Below, piece after piece: positions 23,002 through 33,793 of a stretch of DNA of 64,000 bases. A model generated the notes under the pieces. The model was not told where the DNA came from and ran no database searches. It saw only the letters and a list, made by a program, of their open reading frames with translations. The translations under genes were made by a program, and so were the position numbers. The stretch comes from Irpex lacteus (taxonomy: Eukaryota; Basidiomycota; Agaricomycetes; Polyporales; Irpicaceae). Positions within the stretch are counted from its first letter, which is position 1. Each line of letters opens with the position of its first letter. The stretch is taken from NCBI GenBank assembly GCA_001986395.2, contig MQVO02000001.1, positions 1,674,001 through 1,738,000 of the forward strand, read 5' to 3'.

Positions 23002-23170
23002 GTTGAGCTTAGTTGGTGTTGGTGGTGGTGGTTTGGGAGAGAAGTGTTGAGTGCGGGATGGGGGACTTTGGCGAAATTTTCAGAAGGACGGCTTTCTCGA
23101 CAACGAGGCAGGCGCGCGGAACGAGTCATTTATCCCCATCAGGAAGCCGGGGACGGCTTCGAATTTCAGT

Positions 23171-23181
23171 AGGGAGGAGGA
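23171..23181 (+). other. Polypurine tract
   Basis: AGGGAGGAGGA directly abuts the 3' LTR, the expected plus-strand primer for reverse transcription. Confidence 0.85.
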
Positions 23182-24505
23182 TGACACGTGGCTGAACGGC
23201 TGCACGTTCCAGACTGCTGAAAACGGCATTTTCCGCTCGATCCGTCATCACCACGGAACTTCGCAGACGCCGCCACGGAACCATTCCATCCACGGACCTT
23301 TGTCGTGCACGGAACACCTTCTTGTCTCAGCCCGACCTCGTGATCTCCCGGATCGTTCTACTCGTCGCGGATCTTCAAATTAACGACGGGACCCTGGCGA
23401 CCACGGGCAACCATGTGCTTTCCCCTCGGACGACCGACGCCTCGCCCCCGTTTGATCGACGGACGACTCTCTTCGGCGTTATCGGACGGACCAGAATAGC
23501 TGCCTGTCAAATTGGTTGCTAGCGCCCCTAGCCTCGTGTTCGCAACTCCCGACGACTGCCCCTTTGGACCATATGACCACCGCTCCACCTCCTCTCTTGG
23601 CGCCCGCTACCCTTGTATTCCTATTCGCTGTTACCTTCCCTATCGCCTGACCCTTTATTTTCCCTGCCTCTCATTCGTCCGTGCCCGCGTTCCGTCCTGC
23701 ACTATCCTCCCCGTGCCGTCCCGACGTACCTGTTTCATCCAATATTGTATCCTATGACTCGTTTCTTGGCACGGATTGTGTCATTTCCCTTTACATTCGC
23801 TTAGTCACCCATGGACAATATTTCTCTAAGTTCGATTCTACTTATGGACGCTCTACAGTATATAAGGAGACCTGTACTCGTAGGATAGGGACAAGAAATC
23901 CACCCGCTACAGTTTACCCCTCAAACTCGCGTCCGGAACTCCTTCACACCCTCTAAAACTCTCTCTACCAAAAACTCCTTATCGCGACTTTGCGACTCTG
24001 CGTTCACTGCGACTGCGTTATACTGCGTTTGCGACTGCGACTGCGACTGCGTTACTGCGTTCCCTTTGCGACTTTGCGTGTTCCGTTCCCGTGCGTCCGA
24101 TCCGTGCGTACGGTCTGCGTTCCGTCCCATCTTCTCCCCCGGCTCCTGTAGTTCCGTTGTACCAACGGACTGTGCTAGAGTCTTCCGTGGTTTCTTGGTG
24201 CTTGTGCGTGGTTTCGACCAGTCTTAGTAGGACGTATACTTCTGTCTACGGACGGGAGGCCCTGCTGTGTGTGTCACGATCGTTGTTCCGGTTCCGTCTC
24301 TAGCAGCCACACTTGACCTAGTGTTGAGTTCGGATTGACTACCTCTGCGTTGCAGCGTTGATTGTTGGTTGGTCAGTCTTGGGACTCAGAGACCCTCGCA
24401 CCACTACACACTCCCTCGCTCATCGCAGGCCACGTTATCGCTCCGTTCCGGGGTTAGGTGGTCTGTAGGTTCTTGTCTCTTATCCGAGCGCGGCTTGGTG
24501 TCTCA
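23182..24505 (+). repeat. 3' long terminal repeat
   Basis: Same length and ends as the 5' LTR, with one base difference noted (24337 G for 14327 A). It is followed directly by the target duplication. Confidence 0.95.
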
Positions 24506-24509
24506 GCGT
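24506..24509. repeat. Target-site duplication, right copy (GCGT)
   Basis: It matches 13168-13171. The flanking minus-strand reading frame resumes here. Confidence 0.7.
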
Positions 24510-24620
24510 TGAGGTGTATGTGTGGCACATCAGCCCACCGTTTTCGTCAGGCAGCATTGGCAGCTTTGCGTATTCAATGACGTTACACAAGTTTTGGGCG
24601 TCCATGTTCAAGCCGGACAT
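24506..24620 (-). pseudogene. 5' part of small gene split by the retrotransposon
   Basis: The frame starts at the ATG at 24620 (MSGLNMDAQ) and runs leftward, open, into the 3' LTR boundary. Its frame continues at 13171 on the far side of the element. Residues around NVIEYAKLP are matched by NVISYAKLP in the decayed copy near 27180. The start lies only about 100 bp from the divergent Gly-rich gene, so they shared a promoter. Confidence 0.6.
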
Positions 24621-24721
24621 GACCCGGACTTCCAGCTAGATATCCTATAAACCATGCTTGCTGTTGTTAGTCACTCTACGCACCCAACTGCGAAACAATC
24701 CAGCCTCATACATACCTGCAG

Positions 24722-25435
24722 ATGAGCATGGCATTGAACAACAATCCGACCCCAGACTCTTCTGTCCGTGGCAGCTTTTTAGTTGACCAGAAAGTCAAGC
24801 ACGCAGATCCTCCTACGTATACGTCTCTGAAACGGTACAACATCTTCGCCTTGCATCCCATAAAACCAGTGCTAGCAGCTACTAACATGTACACTTACAG
24901 AAACACGTCCCAGACCGTTCACGGTTTAGGCGAATCCGCCGGTGGTGACACCATGGATTTTACCGACTTTGTCGATGCCGCCGGGGATGATCTTGGTGAA
25001 GTCGGCCAGCAAGAGCTCAAAACAAAGGTGGAGCGGGACAGCCCGGAGGGCGACCTTACAAACGATGCTGGTGGCACTAGTGCCTCAGAGTTACCACAAT
25101 CCGTAGCGTCGCAGTCGACTACCTCGCCAGTTTCCGCGTTGGCGGCCGGCATGAACACAGGGGGAGCGGGTACGGGAGGAGCATCTACTGGTGGGGCCGG
25201 CGGTGCTTCTAACGTCGGGGGTGCTAACATCGGGAAAGCAGGAGTTGTTATAATAGAGGCTATTGGTGGTAACTCTTGCGGTGCATGGTCTCGAAGCGGG
25301 GCGGGTAAAGGCGGAGCGGGCTCTGTGTGCCCTCCGACTAACGCTAGCACGCAGCCTGCAAAGGCTTCCGAGAACGAGGCAACTAAGGGGAAAGATTTAA
25401 TGTCGTCAGATGCAGATTATTTCAAGGTTGAATAG
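24722..25435 (+). CDS. Gly/Ala/Thr-rich protein, copy 1
   Basis: Unrecognised, 237 residues if read without introns. The start MSMALNNNPTPDSS is matched by copy 2 (MSNLTPDSP). A middle segment could be an intron (the copy 2 intron lies at the same place), but here the frame stays open and the donor is poor. The second half carries GG-x repeats (TGGAGTGGASTGGAGG), then hydrophobic VVIIEAIGG, GAWSRSG and an acidic end. Composition suggests a flexible or structural protein; I assign no function. It was divergently paired with the gene now broken by the LTR element. Confidence 0.5.
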   Translation: MSMALNNNPTPDSSVRGSFLVDQKVKHADPPTYTSLKRYNIFALHPIKPVLAATNMYTYRNTSQTVHGLGESAGGDTMDFTDFVDAAGDDLGEVGQQELKTKVERDSPEGDLTNDAGGTSASELPQSVASQSTTSPVSALAAGMNTGGAGTGGASTGGAGGASNVGGANIGKAGVVIIEAIGGNSCGAWSRSGAGKGGAGSVCPPTNASTQPAKASENEATKGKDLMSSDADYFKVE

Positions 25436-25651
25436 CGGTTGCGATAATTTAGTACTTTGAATGACTGTACACGTTCGAAGTTACCAAGGAGCTACTTACG
25501 TTTGCACTAGTTCTATCGAGACTAGAATCTAGTACTTCACCCTGAACTTGAATCACCAACCTCGAGGATCAACAAATGATGATGAAGACGACACGCCACA
25601 AAGCTCATACTGCCCAAACGGGGAATACACCGTCGAACCGCGAGCGTCATA
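25436..25651. other. Spacer before the MITE-like element
   Basis: It holds the 3' flank of the Gly-rich gene. No feature was seen. Confidence 0.4.
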
Positions 25652-26332
25652 CTATGCTTTCTGGGGTGTTCGGAACGAAATGGTCGCGTCGCCCAGTGCT
25701 CGTCCATATATGGGCCGTTCCCAAATATTATAGCGCAGTTAGATGTGTGCACATCTTGCGCATGATACCTGAATATATGAGATTTTTAGAAGGAACACAT
25801 ACCTCTGCGGCAGGATGCCGGTAAGGAGACTTCAAACGTTTGGGGAGTTCGGAAAACAGTCACGGTTTGTCACTCTCGCATCACCGAGGCGATTACCTTA
25901 TCAAGTAGTGCCATCATCGGACTTTAATATCAATGGCAGCCATAGACGGCGGGGTTTGAATTTGCGTGAGGCCTGGTGTCACGGTCATCTTTACGAACTT
26001 CGTAAACTCCACATTGCGTGCACATTTAGAATAATCGGGTGGGACAAAACGCACAAGAATGTATCCAAAATTACTTTCCCACGAGACTGTGCGATGCGCC
26101 GAGGTATATCATAGTAAATCTGGTCGATCATCACTCTGAAAGTTCGCGAAATCACGATATTTGGCCTACTGCTGCTCTCGAACCTCATACTTCTGTATGA
26201 TTTTTACACCAAACGATGCGCAAAGTGATGATGTATAACATATATTATTTGTGGAACCATCGAGAGTCAAAAATTGCAAGAGTTTGGGGAGTTCGTAAAT
26301 TTGAGCGTTTCCGAACTCCCCAGAAAGCATAG
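25652..26332. mobile_element. MITE-like non-autonomous DNA transposon (681 bp)
   Basis: Terminal inverted repeats start CTATGCTTTCTGGGG and match for 24 of 25 positions over 25651-25675 and 26309-26333. A TA dinucleotide flanks each side (25650-25651 and 26333-26334), as for Tc1/mariner-type insertions. Subterminal GGGGAGTTCG motifs recur at about 25840-25849 and 26287-26294, the second forming a hairpin with the right end. There is no transposase frame, so it would need a transposase made elsewhere. Confidence 0.6.
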
Positions 26333-26948
26333 TAGCTGTTCATGAGTAAGTTCCTCCCATCAAGCTCATCCCTCGACGACGACATTGTTCACGTCACCGT
26401 ACAAGACTCGAGCATTTTACTTGCGCGTCCACCACTAATCAAAGCACAGAAGTTCATTAGCATTCCGCGTGACGACCATTGCGTGAACCGTAAATACCGG
26501 GGAATCATACTTGCGAGGGTTGCCTCGCTTCTTTTCCATCTTCTCAATAGAGCAACCTTAGTGCCCCTGTACCGCACTTTATGGCCGTAGTACGCAATGC
26601 GGCGTAATATGGTTCCCTCGTCAGGACGTAAGGTAGGGAATAGGACTTCGTGATCCACTCACAAGGGATGAACCACGAAGGGGACTAGGACAACTTGAGG
26701 AAGGGTCAGAGCAAATGGCGTTAAGGGATATATCGCACTAAGGTCATGGTGCTGCTCCTCCGAGTCATTCAATAGTGATATGGTTGGGCAGTCTAGATGC
26801 CCGTGATGTGTTGAAGTTGGACACGCCACTTCGGGCCCAATTGTACAATGGCCGTGTTATGCGTCAACTATAAGCAGGTATAGCACGGTACCACGTACGT
26901 ATAATCTTATGCACCTGATTGCTTGTACATCTATCTGGAAACGTCAAG
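26333..26948. other. Region without supported gene
   Basis: It lies between the MITE-like element and the decayed gene copy. Two short open frames (26342-26590 plus, 26389-26658 minus) overlap each other and show no known motif. Confidence 0.4.
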
Positions 26949-27230
26949 TCAGCTTTCATCAAGGAAGATTGTCTCAACGACCTTCTCACCTCTAGGCGAG
27001 TTGAACTCGTGAATGTTGTGGTACTGTGGCGTCGAATCAAGAACACCCGAGGCCGGCAAGGAGGCTGCTATCTGAGTGCAAAATGAGTCGAACGCCTGCC
27101 AGAGTCTTGGAAACAGAAGAGCAATGTCGAGTTGAATGTAGAACAGGGCATTCCGGGATGTTGCTTTGGCAGCTTTGCGTATGAGATGACGTTGTCTCGC
27201 GTCTTTCTTGTTCTGGCCGGATTCCGTGAC
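26949..27230 (-). pseudogene. Decayed second copy of the small disrupted gene
   Basis: The minus strand contains NVISYAKLP, matching NVIEYAKLP of the copy at 24506-24620, with clear nucleotide similarity (TACGCAAAGCTGCCAA and flanks). The start codon is replaced (GAATCCGGC against ATGTCCGGC). After STL the frame shifts, continuing in another frame as IALLFPRLW up to a stop at 26949. Loss of the start and a frameshift both indicate a pseudogene. It sits divergently beside Gly-rich copy 2, as in the first pair. Confidence 0.45.
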
Positions 27231-27327
27231 CCAGGCAATCTACATAAATATAATTTGGGCCCCATGGGACTTTGTTAGCTACTCTGTGCACACAAGAGCT
27301 CAAGATCATACGTATCTAACCACAGCG

Positions 27328-27730
27328 ATGAGCAACCTCACTCCCGATTCACCGGTTGGCTCTGTAGTGGGTCAAAAAGCCAGGTAGGCACATCGTCATA
27401 CACCTGTACGACTAGTTTTCGTGACCTATTCATGTTTCGTTTAGTACCAGACCGACGGTCGCGTCGTCATTGTCAGCTACCCCACAAGTCACTGTGTCTA
27501 GGCTGGCGGACGATATGGGTACCACTGGGGGAGCGGCTACGGGAGGTGCATCTACGGGAGGGGCCGCTGGTGCATCTAATATCGGGATTATTACCATCGA
27601 GGAGGTTACAGAAGCAGCTATAGTCAGGGCTCTCGGCGGGCAGTCTACTGGTGCATGGTCAGAAAGTGGGGGCGGTTCAGGGGGAGACGGTGTGGCACCA
27701 TGGCCTACGAAGGCTTCGGAGAACAATTGA
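27328..27730 (+). CDS. Gly/Ala/Thr-rich protein, copy 2
   Basis: Two exons with an intron from the GTAGGC at about 27386 to the TTTAG at about 27446, giving about 115 residues. Its start MSNLTPDSP and the block TTGGAATGGASTGGAAGAS, then GAWSESGGG and TKASEN, align with copy 1. Function unknown. It is shorter than copy 1 but uninterrupted. Confidence 0.5.
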
Positions 27731-28200
27731 GAGAGACTCCTGCTTAACGCTGCTTGATCGCAGGTGTTCTCAGTACGGGTCCCAGTATGTAATACGCACA
27801 GTCGCTGCAATATGATTCGATACATACCTCATCGTTATGCTTATTGAGGGGGTCGCTGGCGCTTTGAAAGCATGAGAGTGCATACCTCGAAATGCGATTA
27901 TCCTTGGAAGATATCGAAGAAGCAGTGCCATGATGTTTGCGAAAGTACTAGAAGTGCCAACTAGTATTTCGATGAAGGTAAGTAATACGGAGGATCGTTA
28001 CTCAGCGCTTAGCAGCCGACTCAGGCGTGCGCTCAAGCGCTCACCGTTTGACTAGATCTAGATCTAGGACCGCCCAGACCCTGAATTCATTCATAGCACG
28101 GTGAGTTGTCCACCAGCTGGTTTTGACTGCAACGGCGAGGACTGCTGACAACGTTGAGCACTCCTGCCGTTCCGCAACGACGTGTTCACCTTAACAAACT
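27731..28200. other. Intergenic region before EBP gene
   Basis: No gene was recognised. It should contain the EBP promoter; no TATA box stands out. Confidence 0.4.
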
Positions 28201-29167
<967 letters not shown>

Positions 29168-29683
29168 GTTTTTGCTCCGTTTTACTTACAATCTATTCAC
29201 ATGCGCCCATCTATTGGGTGACTTCAAAAGTCACATTATTATTCCATACGCCCAAATGACTTGCTCTCATATATCAGGTTATCTCGTTGCACATAATAGG
29301 ATCTTTTAATTTGCTACTAGGCTCACCAGCTTGTTCCTGCGGAACTCGTCTTGCGTCGGAGGTGCGTTGTATCAGTCTGTGTCTTCACTCATCTTCAGCG
29401 TAGGTTTCTACGCCTCGGCCGAAGGGAGGTGCTTGTCCCCTGTGGAGACCTGAGCGGCAGTGGCGGAGAGTCCTCACTCAACTACGCCCAGAGCTGCCAC
29501 AAAGCAAGCGCAGCTGGAGACGAACTCCGAAAGGTGTGCATTCACTATTCAGCCTTACTTCGGATCGCTCATGCTCACCCTATATATTTGCAAAGCACGC
29601 ATCAAAGCAACGGCCGGAAAGATATCACACTCATGTGACGGCAACCGGCTTTGATGGAAAAGGTACCTTTGCTGAGTCGCCCG
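29168..29683. other. Intergenic region after EBP gene
   Basis: It holds the 3' flank of the EBP gene. The open frames present show no motif or consistent splicing. Confidence 0.4.
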
Positions 29684-30795
29684 TAAGTGGCAATGTTACG
29701 AGTTCAACATGACACGCGGCTCACAAGTGGCACTGGTTGACCGTATAAGTAGTGGTCGCTTGTTTGGGCCAGCAAACACTTTACCTCTGCTTGCGCAGGC
29801 TTCCCCTCCTTCCCCTCCCTCCTGTCGCTCCCTTCCCTCACTAGGGCCACACTTGAGTCGGTCGTTCGATGCGGTGTCGCGGCTGTCGTTGAACACATCC
29901 AACAGTCTTGCCTTGGCTGTCTCTTCGAGGTACGTCGATTCACAACTGTTCGACTGCATAAGTGGCACTAAAACTATTTGCGCGGATACTGACAACATTT
30001 AATCGTCAGGTTCCTCTCTCTCGAGCTCACGATGTCTGGCATCTCGCCGCTTGCAGCACGGTACTGCTGTAGGACGTTTACAAGGTGGCGAGTGGCACTG
30101 ACTATCGTCCGGTGGGCTGCAACGATGCAATAGTTGGGCGGGCCACATGAAACTTATAACGGAGCGTGCGGATAACCTATCCAACTCTATGGTGAGTGTT
30201 GTATACAATTCATGCCCCTTGCAACACTGATATCTGGTGGTAGTTCGTGTTCGCGAGTGGATAAGTGGGTGATGAGTGGCAAATGCTCTTCAGCCAGCGG
30301 GCAGACCTCCAGTGGCACCGAAAAGTTCATTCCGGACTTTCGATGCCCGTATTCTAGATCTCGTACGTCGCTGTGTCATCTATTCTTTCTCTTCAGCCCA
30401 CGGAGCTCCATTCCCGAATGTCACTTTCTTGTTGAGCTGGACAATCTTCGCTGTGAAGAGTGAAACCGCATGATATGTGATTTCTTCTTCAAAGGAGGTG
30501 ATTGTGGACAGGACATGAGGCACTGTCAGATCCTTCTCGGGTTATTAGACGGTCGGCACATGTCAGGCATGAGGCGTGAACAAGGGCCAGAGGTGAGTAC
30601 ACCCGGCATTATCGTGCGTCACATTCAATAACGCGATCACAGGAGAGTCCGATAGAGCTGATCTATGCATCGCCGTGCGACAGTAGCCCCCCGTTACTAG
30701 AACATCATGGCACAGACGCCCTGGGACCCCTTCACGCATCACAGCGCTTTACCTGATAAGGCAGTCCTGCCATCAATTCGAGGGACAAGTGGCAC
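29684..30795 (+). promoter_or_regulatory. Cluster of AGTGGCA(C) motifs upstream of zinc-finger gene
   Basis: Seven same-strand copies of a (A/G)AGTGGCA(C)-like motif at about 29684, 29725, 29960, 30090, 30274, 30310 and 30787, most preceded by AA, GA or CA. They lie in 1.1 kb of gene-free sequence ending 77 bp before the TATA box of the C2H2 gene. Such spacing is typical of a multi-site upstream control region; the factor is unknown. Confidence 0.45.
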
Positions 30796-30871
30796 CGAGA
30801 GTGCTGCAATGCCGAGACAAGGTTGACAGCAACCCTCACAGACGACTTTTGGCTCTGCCCCAGCTCTCGCG

Positions 30872-30879
30872 TATAAAAG
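30872..30879 (+). promoter_or_regulatory. TATA box of the C2H2 gene
   Basis: TATAAAAG lies 99-106 bp before the ATG at 30978. Confidence 0.55.
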
Positions 30880-30977
30880 GCCTATGAAGATGGACGTGTT
30901 TCTGCAGCACCCGCCACTCGCGCAACGCTTCACTCCTCCAGCTCTCCGCCCTTCACTCGCATTCCATTCACCTCATC

Positions 30978-32204
30978 ATGGATCAGTACTCGCACGAGCA
31001 CTTGACCAACTTCCTCCCCTCCCTATACGATGACTCTCTCCATCTCAAGTCCGTCTACGATGGTTTGAGTGGGTCACCTCCATACCCAAATGCCATGGAT
31101 ATCGAACCCATGTCCCCAAACCACTCTCCTCTCTCGTTTAGGTCGCTCTCGCCCGGTCCCTCGCCGACGATTGCTCCTGACAGTACGCAGGTTGCTGCAG
31201 ACATGTCACCCTTGTTTGGGGATATCTCCTACTTCAAGGACCACTACTTCGATTATACTATTCATCAGCCCCGGTCACGGTCTCCGTGGTGAGTACGTTC
31301 AGGATATTCCCTCGAATTTATGCTGACTGGGTGTTGTTGTAGTCCCTACACCGACCCCATGCCACCGATAAAGTTTGCCACCAACAGTGACGACTATTCG
31401 TTTGGTGGGGCCAACTTCGTGCCATACTCTCCGATGACCCCCCATCCCATTGACCTTGCCTCCGACTCATCTTCTCCGCCACTCACTGTCTCCCCTCAAC
31501 TTCTCCACTCACCCAGTCCTGTTCATCACTCCGATAGTCACGGCTCACCCTCTGAGACGCACTATGAGTACGATTCCGACATGGATGCTGAGGGTGAGAC
31601 TGACGACGAAGATGAAGACGACGGCGATGAGTACACTGGTTCCTCTGCACCTCCCCCACCTCGCCGCTCTACTCGCAAGACTCGCTCTGCGGCAACCTCA
31701 TCCCACCACTTTACCTCTCGCCCTTCGCGAACTACTCGACCTTCCGCCTCCTCTTCCCGCCAACCATCTACCGAAGCATATGAGGCTGTTGCCGATCCCT
31801 CTCTACTCATTCGAGCACCCGGTCGTCGCGCCGAAGGGAGAGGAACGCCGAACTACGAGTCGACCAACGCGAACGGCGACTTCGTCTGTGAGACGTGCGG
31901 TCACGTTTGCAAGGCCTCTCGCAAAGTCGACTTCAAGCGTCATGTAAACACTCACTACCCGAGCCGGGTCAGCGGTGCTGTAGTCTGCTGTGGTGTTCCC
32001 GTGGAGATGAGAAACCAAGGACCATGGAGGGGCTTGATTCCTTCGAACGCACCCATCAAGACGTTCTACGGGAGACACATGGTTGGCGGTTGCGGTAGGA
32101 TCTTCAGTCGCACGGACGCTCTGCAGAGGCATATCGAGTTGAACACCAACAGCTGCGTTGGCAGCGTAAAAGGGGACTGGCATCCACCCAAGCAACGCGA
32201 GTAG
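30978..32204 (+). CDS. C2H2 zinc-finger transcription regulator
   Basis: Two exons with an intron at 31289-31342 (GTGAGT to TAG), about 390 residues. The N-terminal two thirds are Ser/Pro-rich and disordered, with SP/TP sites and an acidic stretch (DAEGETDDEDEDDGDEY) that could act as an activation region. A basic Arg/Ser region follows. One classical finger CETCGHVCKASRKVDFKRHVNTH comes next, and a second, degenerate finger CGRIFSRTDALQRHIE lies near the C-terminus with a Cys-type last ligand. Likely a nuclear DNA-binding regulator; the target is unknown. A long upstream region with repeated motifs and a strong TATA box suggests tight control. Confidence 0.8.
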
Positions 32205-32579
32205 ATGTTGATCATAAACTTGTTCTAATTAACTTACGACCCTTACGATATCGTTTCTCACTATCTCTACACCGGGGCACTATTCCTACTCCCATGACAA
32301 TTCTACCTTTTTACTTCCCCACATTTGGATTGTTGTCTTCTACGCAATATTCAACTTCCTTCACTATAATATTCCGAGAGTCCACGTGCACGCCCTTCTA
32401 CCGAGCTCGCTAAGCTGCATTCTGAGCGTCTATAGTGTAGCTTGTGGCATCCAACGTTCTTCGTTCCGAACTACTAGCATGCAGTGAACGATAGCGACCG
32501 GAAAAGCAATACTTAAACATTGCCCGATACATATGTTTTGGGACTCGGAAGCCACTGCAGGAGCCTGTTAGCGAACAAC
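32205..32579. other. Intergenic region
   Basis: It holds the 3' flank of the zinc-finger gene and the promoter of the hydrolase gene. No other feature was recognised. Confidence 0.4.
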
Positions 32580-33764
32580 ATGGAACCCCTGACATTCATG
32601 TACAAGCAAGTGGGTGATGTTGGCATAACTTTCGACCTCTATCCTCCTGCTCTTCCAGCTCCAATCGACTTGGAGGTGGATTCTTCGAAGACACTGCCAC
32701 TTGTGGTCAACTTTCATGGTGGGGGACTTACCGTTGGAAATACCCAGAGCTGGTTCCCATCCTGGCTGAAAGGTGAGTGGGATCTCAACATACGTATTCC
32801 TGTCGTGCTTACAGCCCATAGATCGAGTCACAGCCGCCGGGCTCGCCTTTCTCTCTGCAAATTATCGTCTACTGCCGCCATCAACAGGCCATGATATCGT
32901 ACAAGATATACAAGATCTGTTCAAGTTCATTGCGCAAGATCTTAACCCTGAATTACGCTCTCTAAACCAACGCTTTCAAGTTGATGCTGACTCCATCGCA
33001 GTTAGTGGCTGTAGTGCTGTAGGACTGTGCGCGTACCTCACTGTGATGCATGCACAGCCAATACCGAAGGCTGTCGTAGCTCTGTACGCGATGGGAGGAA
33101 ACCTCTTGGTGAGTAACGAGACGAGCTGAAAATGTCCATGCACGGACAATATAATAACACGCCGTAGACACCACAGTACATTCGCCCGAAGACAGAGATA
33201 TTCCTACGTGGACGCGAGATGCTCGATCCCGCTGCATATTCCGAGTTCCTGCATCCACATTCCTCAGAGTTGAGAGCCACAGCAGACTCTGCCTTGGCAT
33301 ACCACGGATCAGATGCCCCAATACCTGGCTTCCCCGCAAATCCTCGCATGTTGCTCAATCGTCTCTACCTGCAACTTGGAGTCTATCTCGACTACTATAC
33401 CGGCGATCACGAACCCAGTTTAAGTTCAACGCTGCGTGAAGCTGCGGAAGGATCGCAATATTCGATTGCTAAGTTGAAGCCACTCATTCCCGCAGAGCAT
33501 CTTGCTCTTTTCCCTCAATTCAATGTCGATCCTTCGTGGCCGCCTGTGCTACTTGTTCATGGCTCGGAAGACACTGCCGTCAAACTGGAGGAATCGCTGA
33601 ACATGAAACGTTTATTGGATGACGCAGGTGTTGAGAATGTACTGAGAATTGTAGATGGGGCAGAGCACTCGTTAGATTACGTGGCTGACGCAGTGAAACG
33701 TTATGGCGGGCCCGGAGGACTCTTCGACAGTATAGCTCAATTCCTCGTGAACCATCTACCATAG
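32580..33764 (+). CDS. Alpha/beta hydrolase (HSL/fold-3 like)
   Basis: Predicted esterase/lipase-like hydrolase, about 350 residues in three exons (introns near 32773-32821 and 33110-33167). The motif NFHGGGLTVGN is the HGGG oxyanion hole of the hormone-sensitive-lipase group. The nucleophile region reads SGCSAVGLCAYL, where the usual last Gly of GxSxG is Val, so the elbow is atypical. The acid is probably the Asp in VHGSEDTAV and the base the His in GAEHSLDY. No signal peptide is evident; start taken at the ATG at 32580 (MEPLTFMYKQ). The gene is convergent with the dienelactone hydrolase, stops 29 bp apart. Confidence 0.75.
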
Positions 33765-33793
33765 CGTTATGTAACACAAATGCAGATTGAAAG

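Larger units (their letters stand above)
13172..24505 (+). mobile_element. Complete Ty3/gypsy-type LTR retrotransposon with antisense gene
   Basis: The element is 11,334 bp: 5' LTR, primer site, gag-protease frame, pol in the -1 frame, an antisense gene, polypurine tract and 3' LTR, flanked by a short target duplication. The pol order RT, RNase H, integrase is that of Ty3/gypsy (Metaviridae-type) elements; Ty1/copia elements place integrase first. The LTRs differ at one base by eye (14327 A, 24337 G) and both long frames are open, so the copy is young and may be mobile. No chromodomain was seen after the integrase. The element interrupts a small host gene on the opposite strand. Confidence 0.95.
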
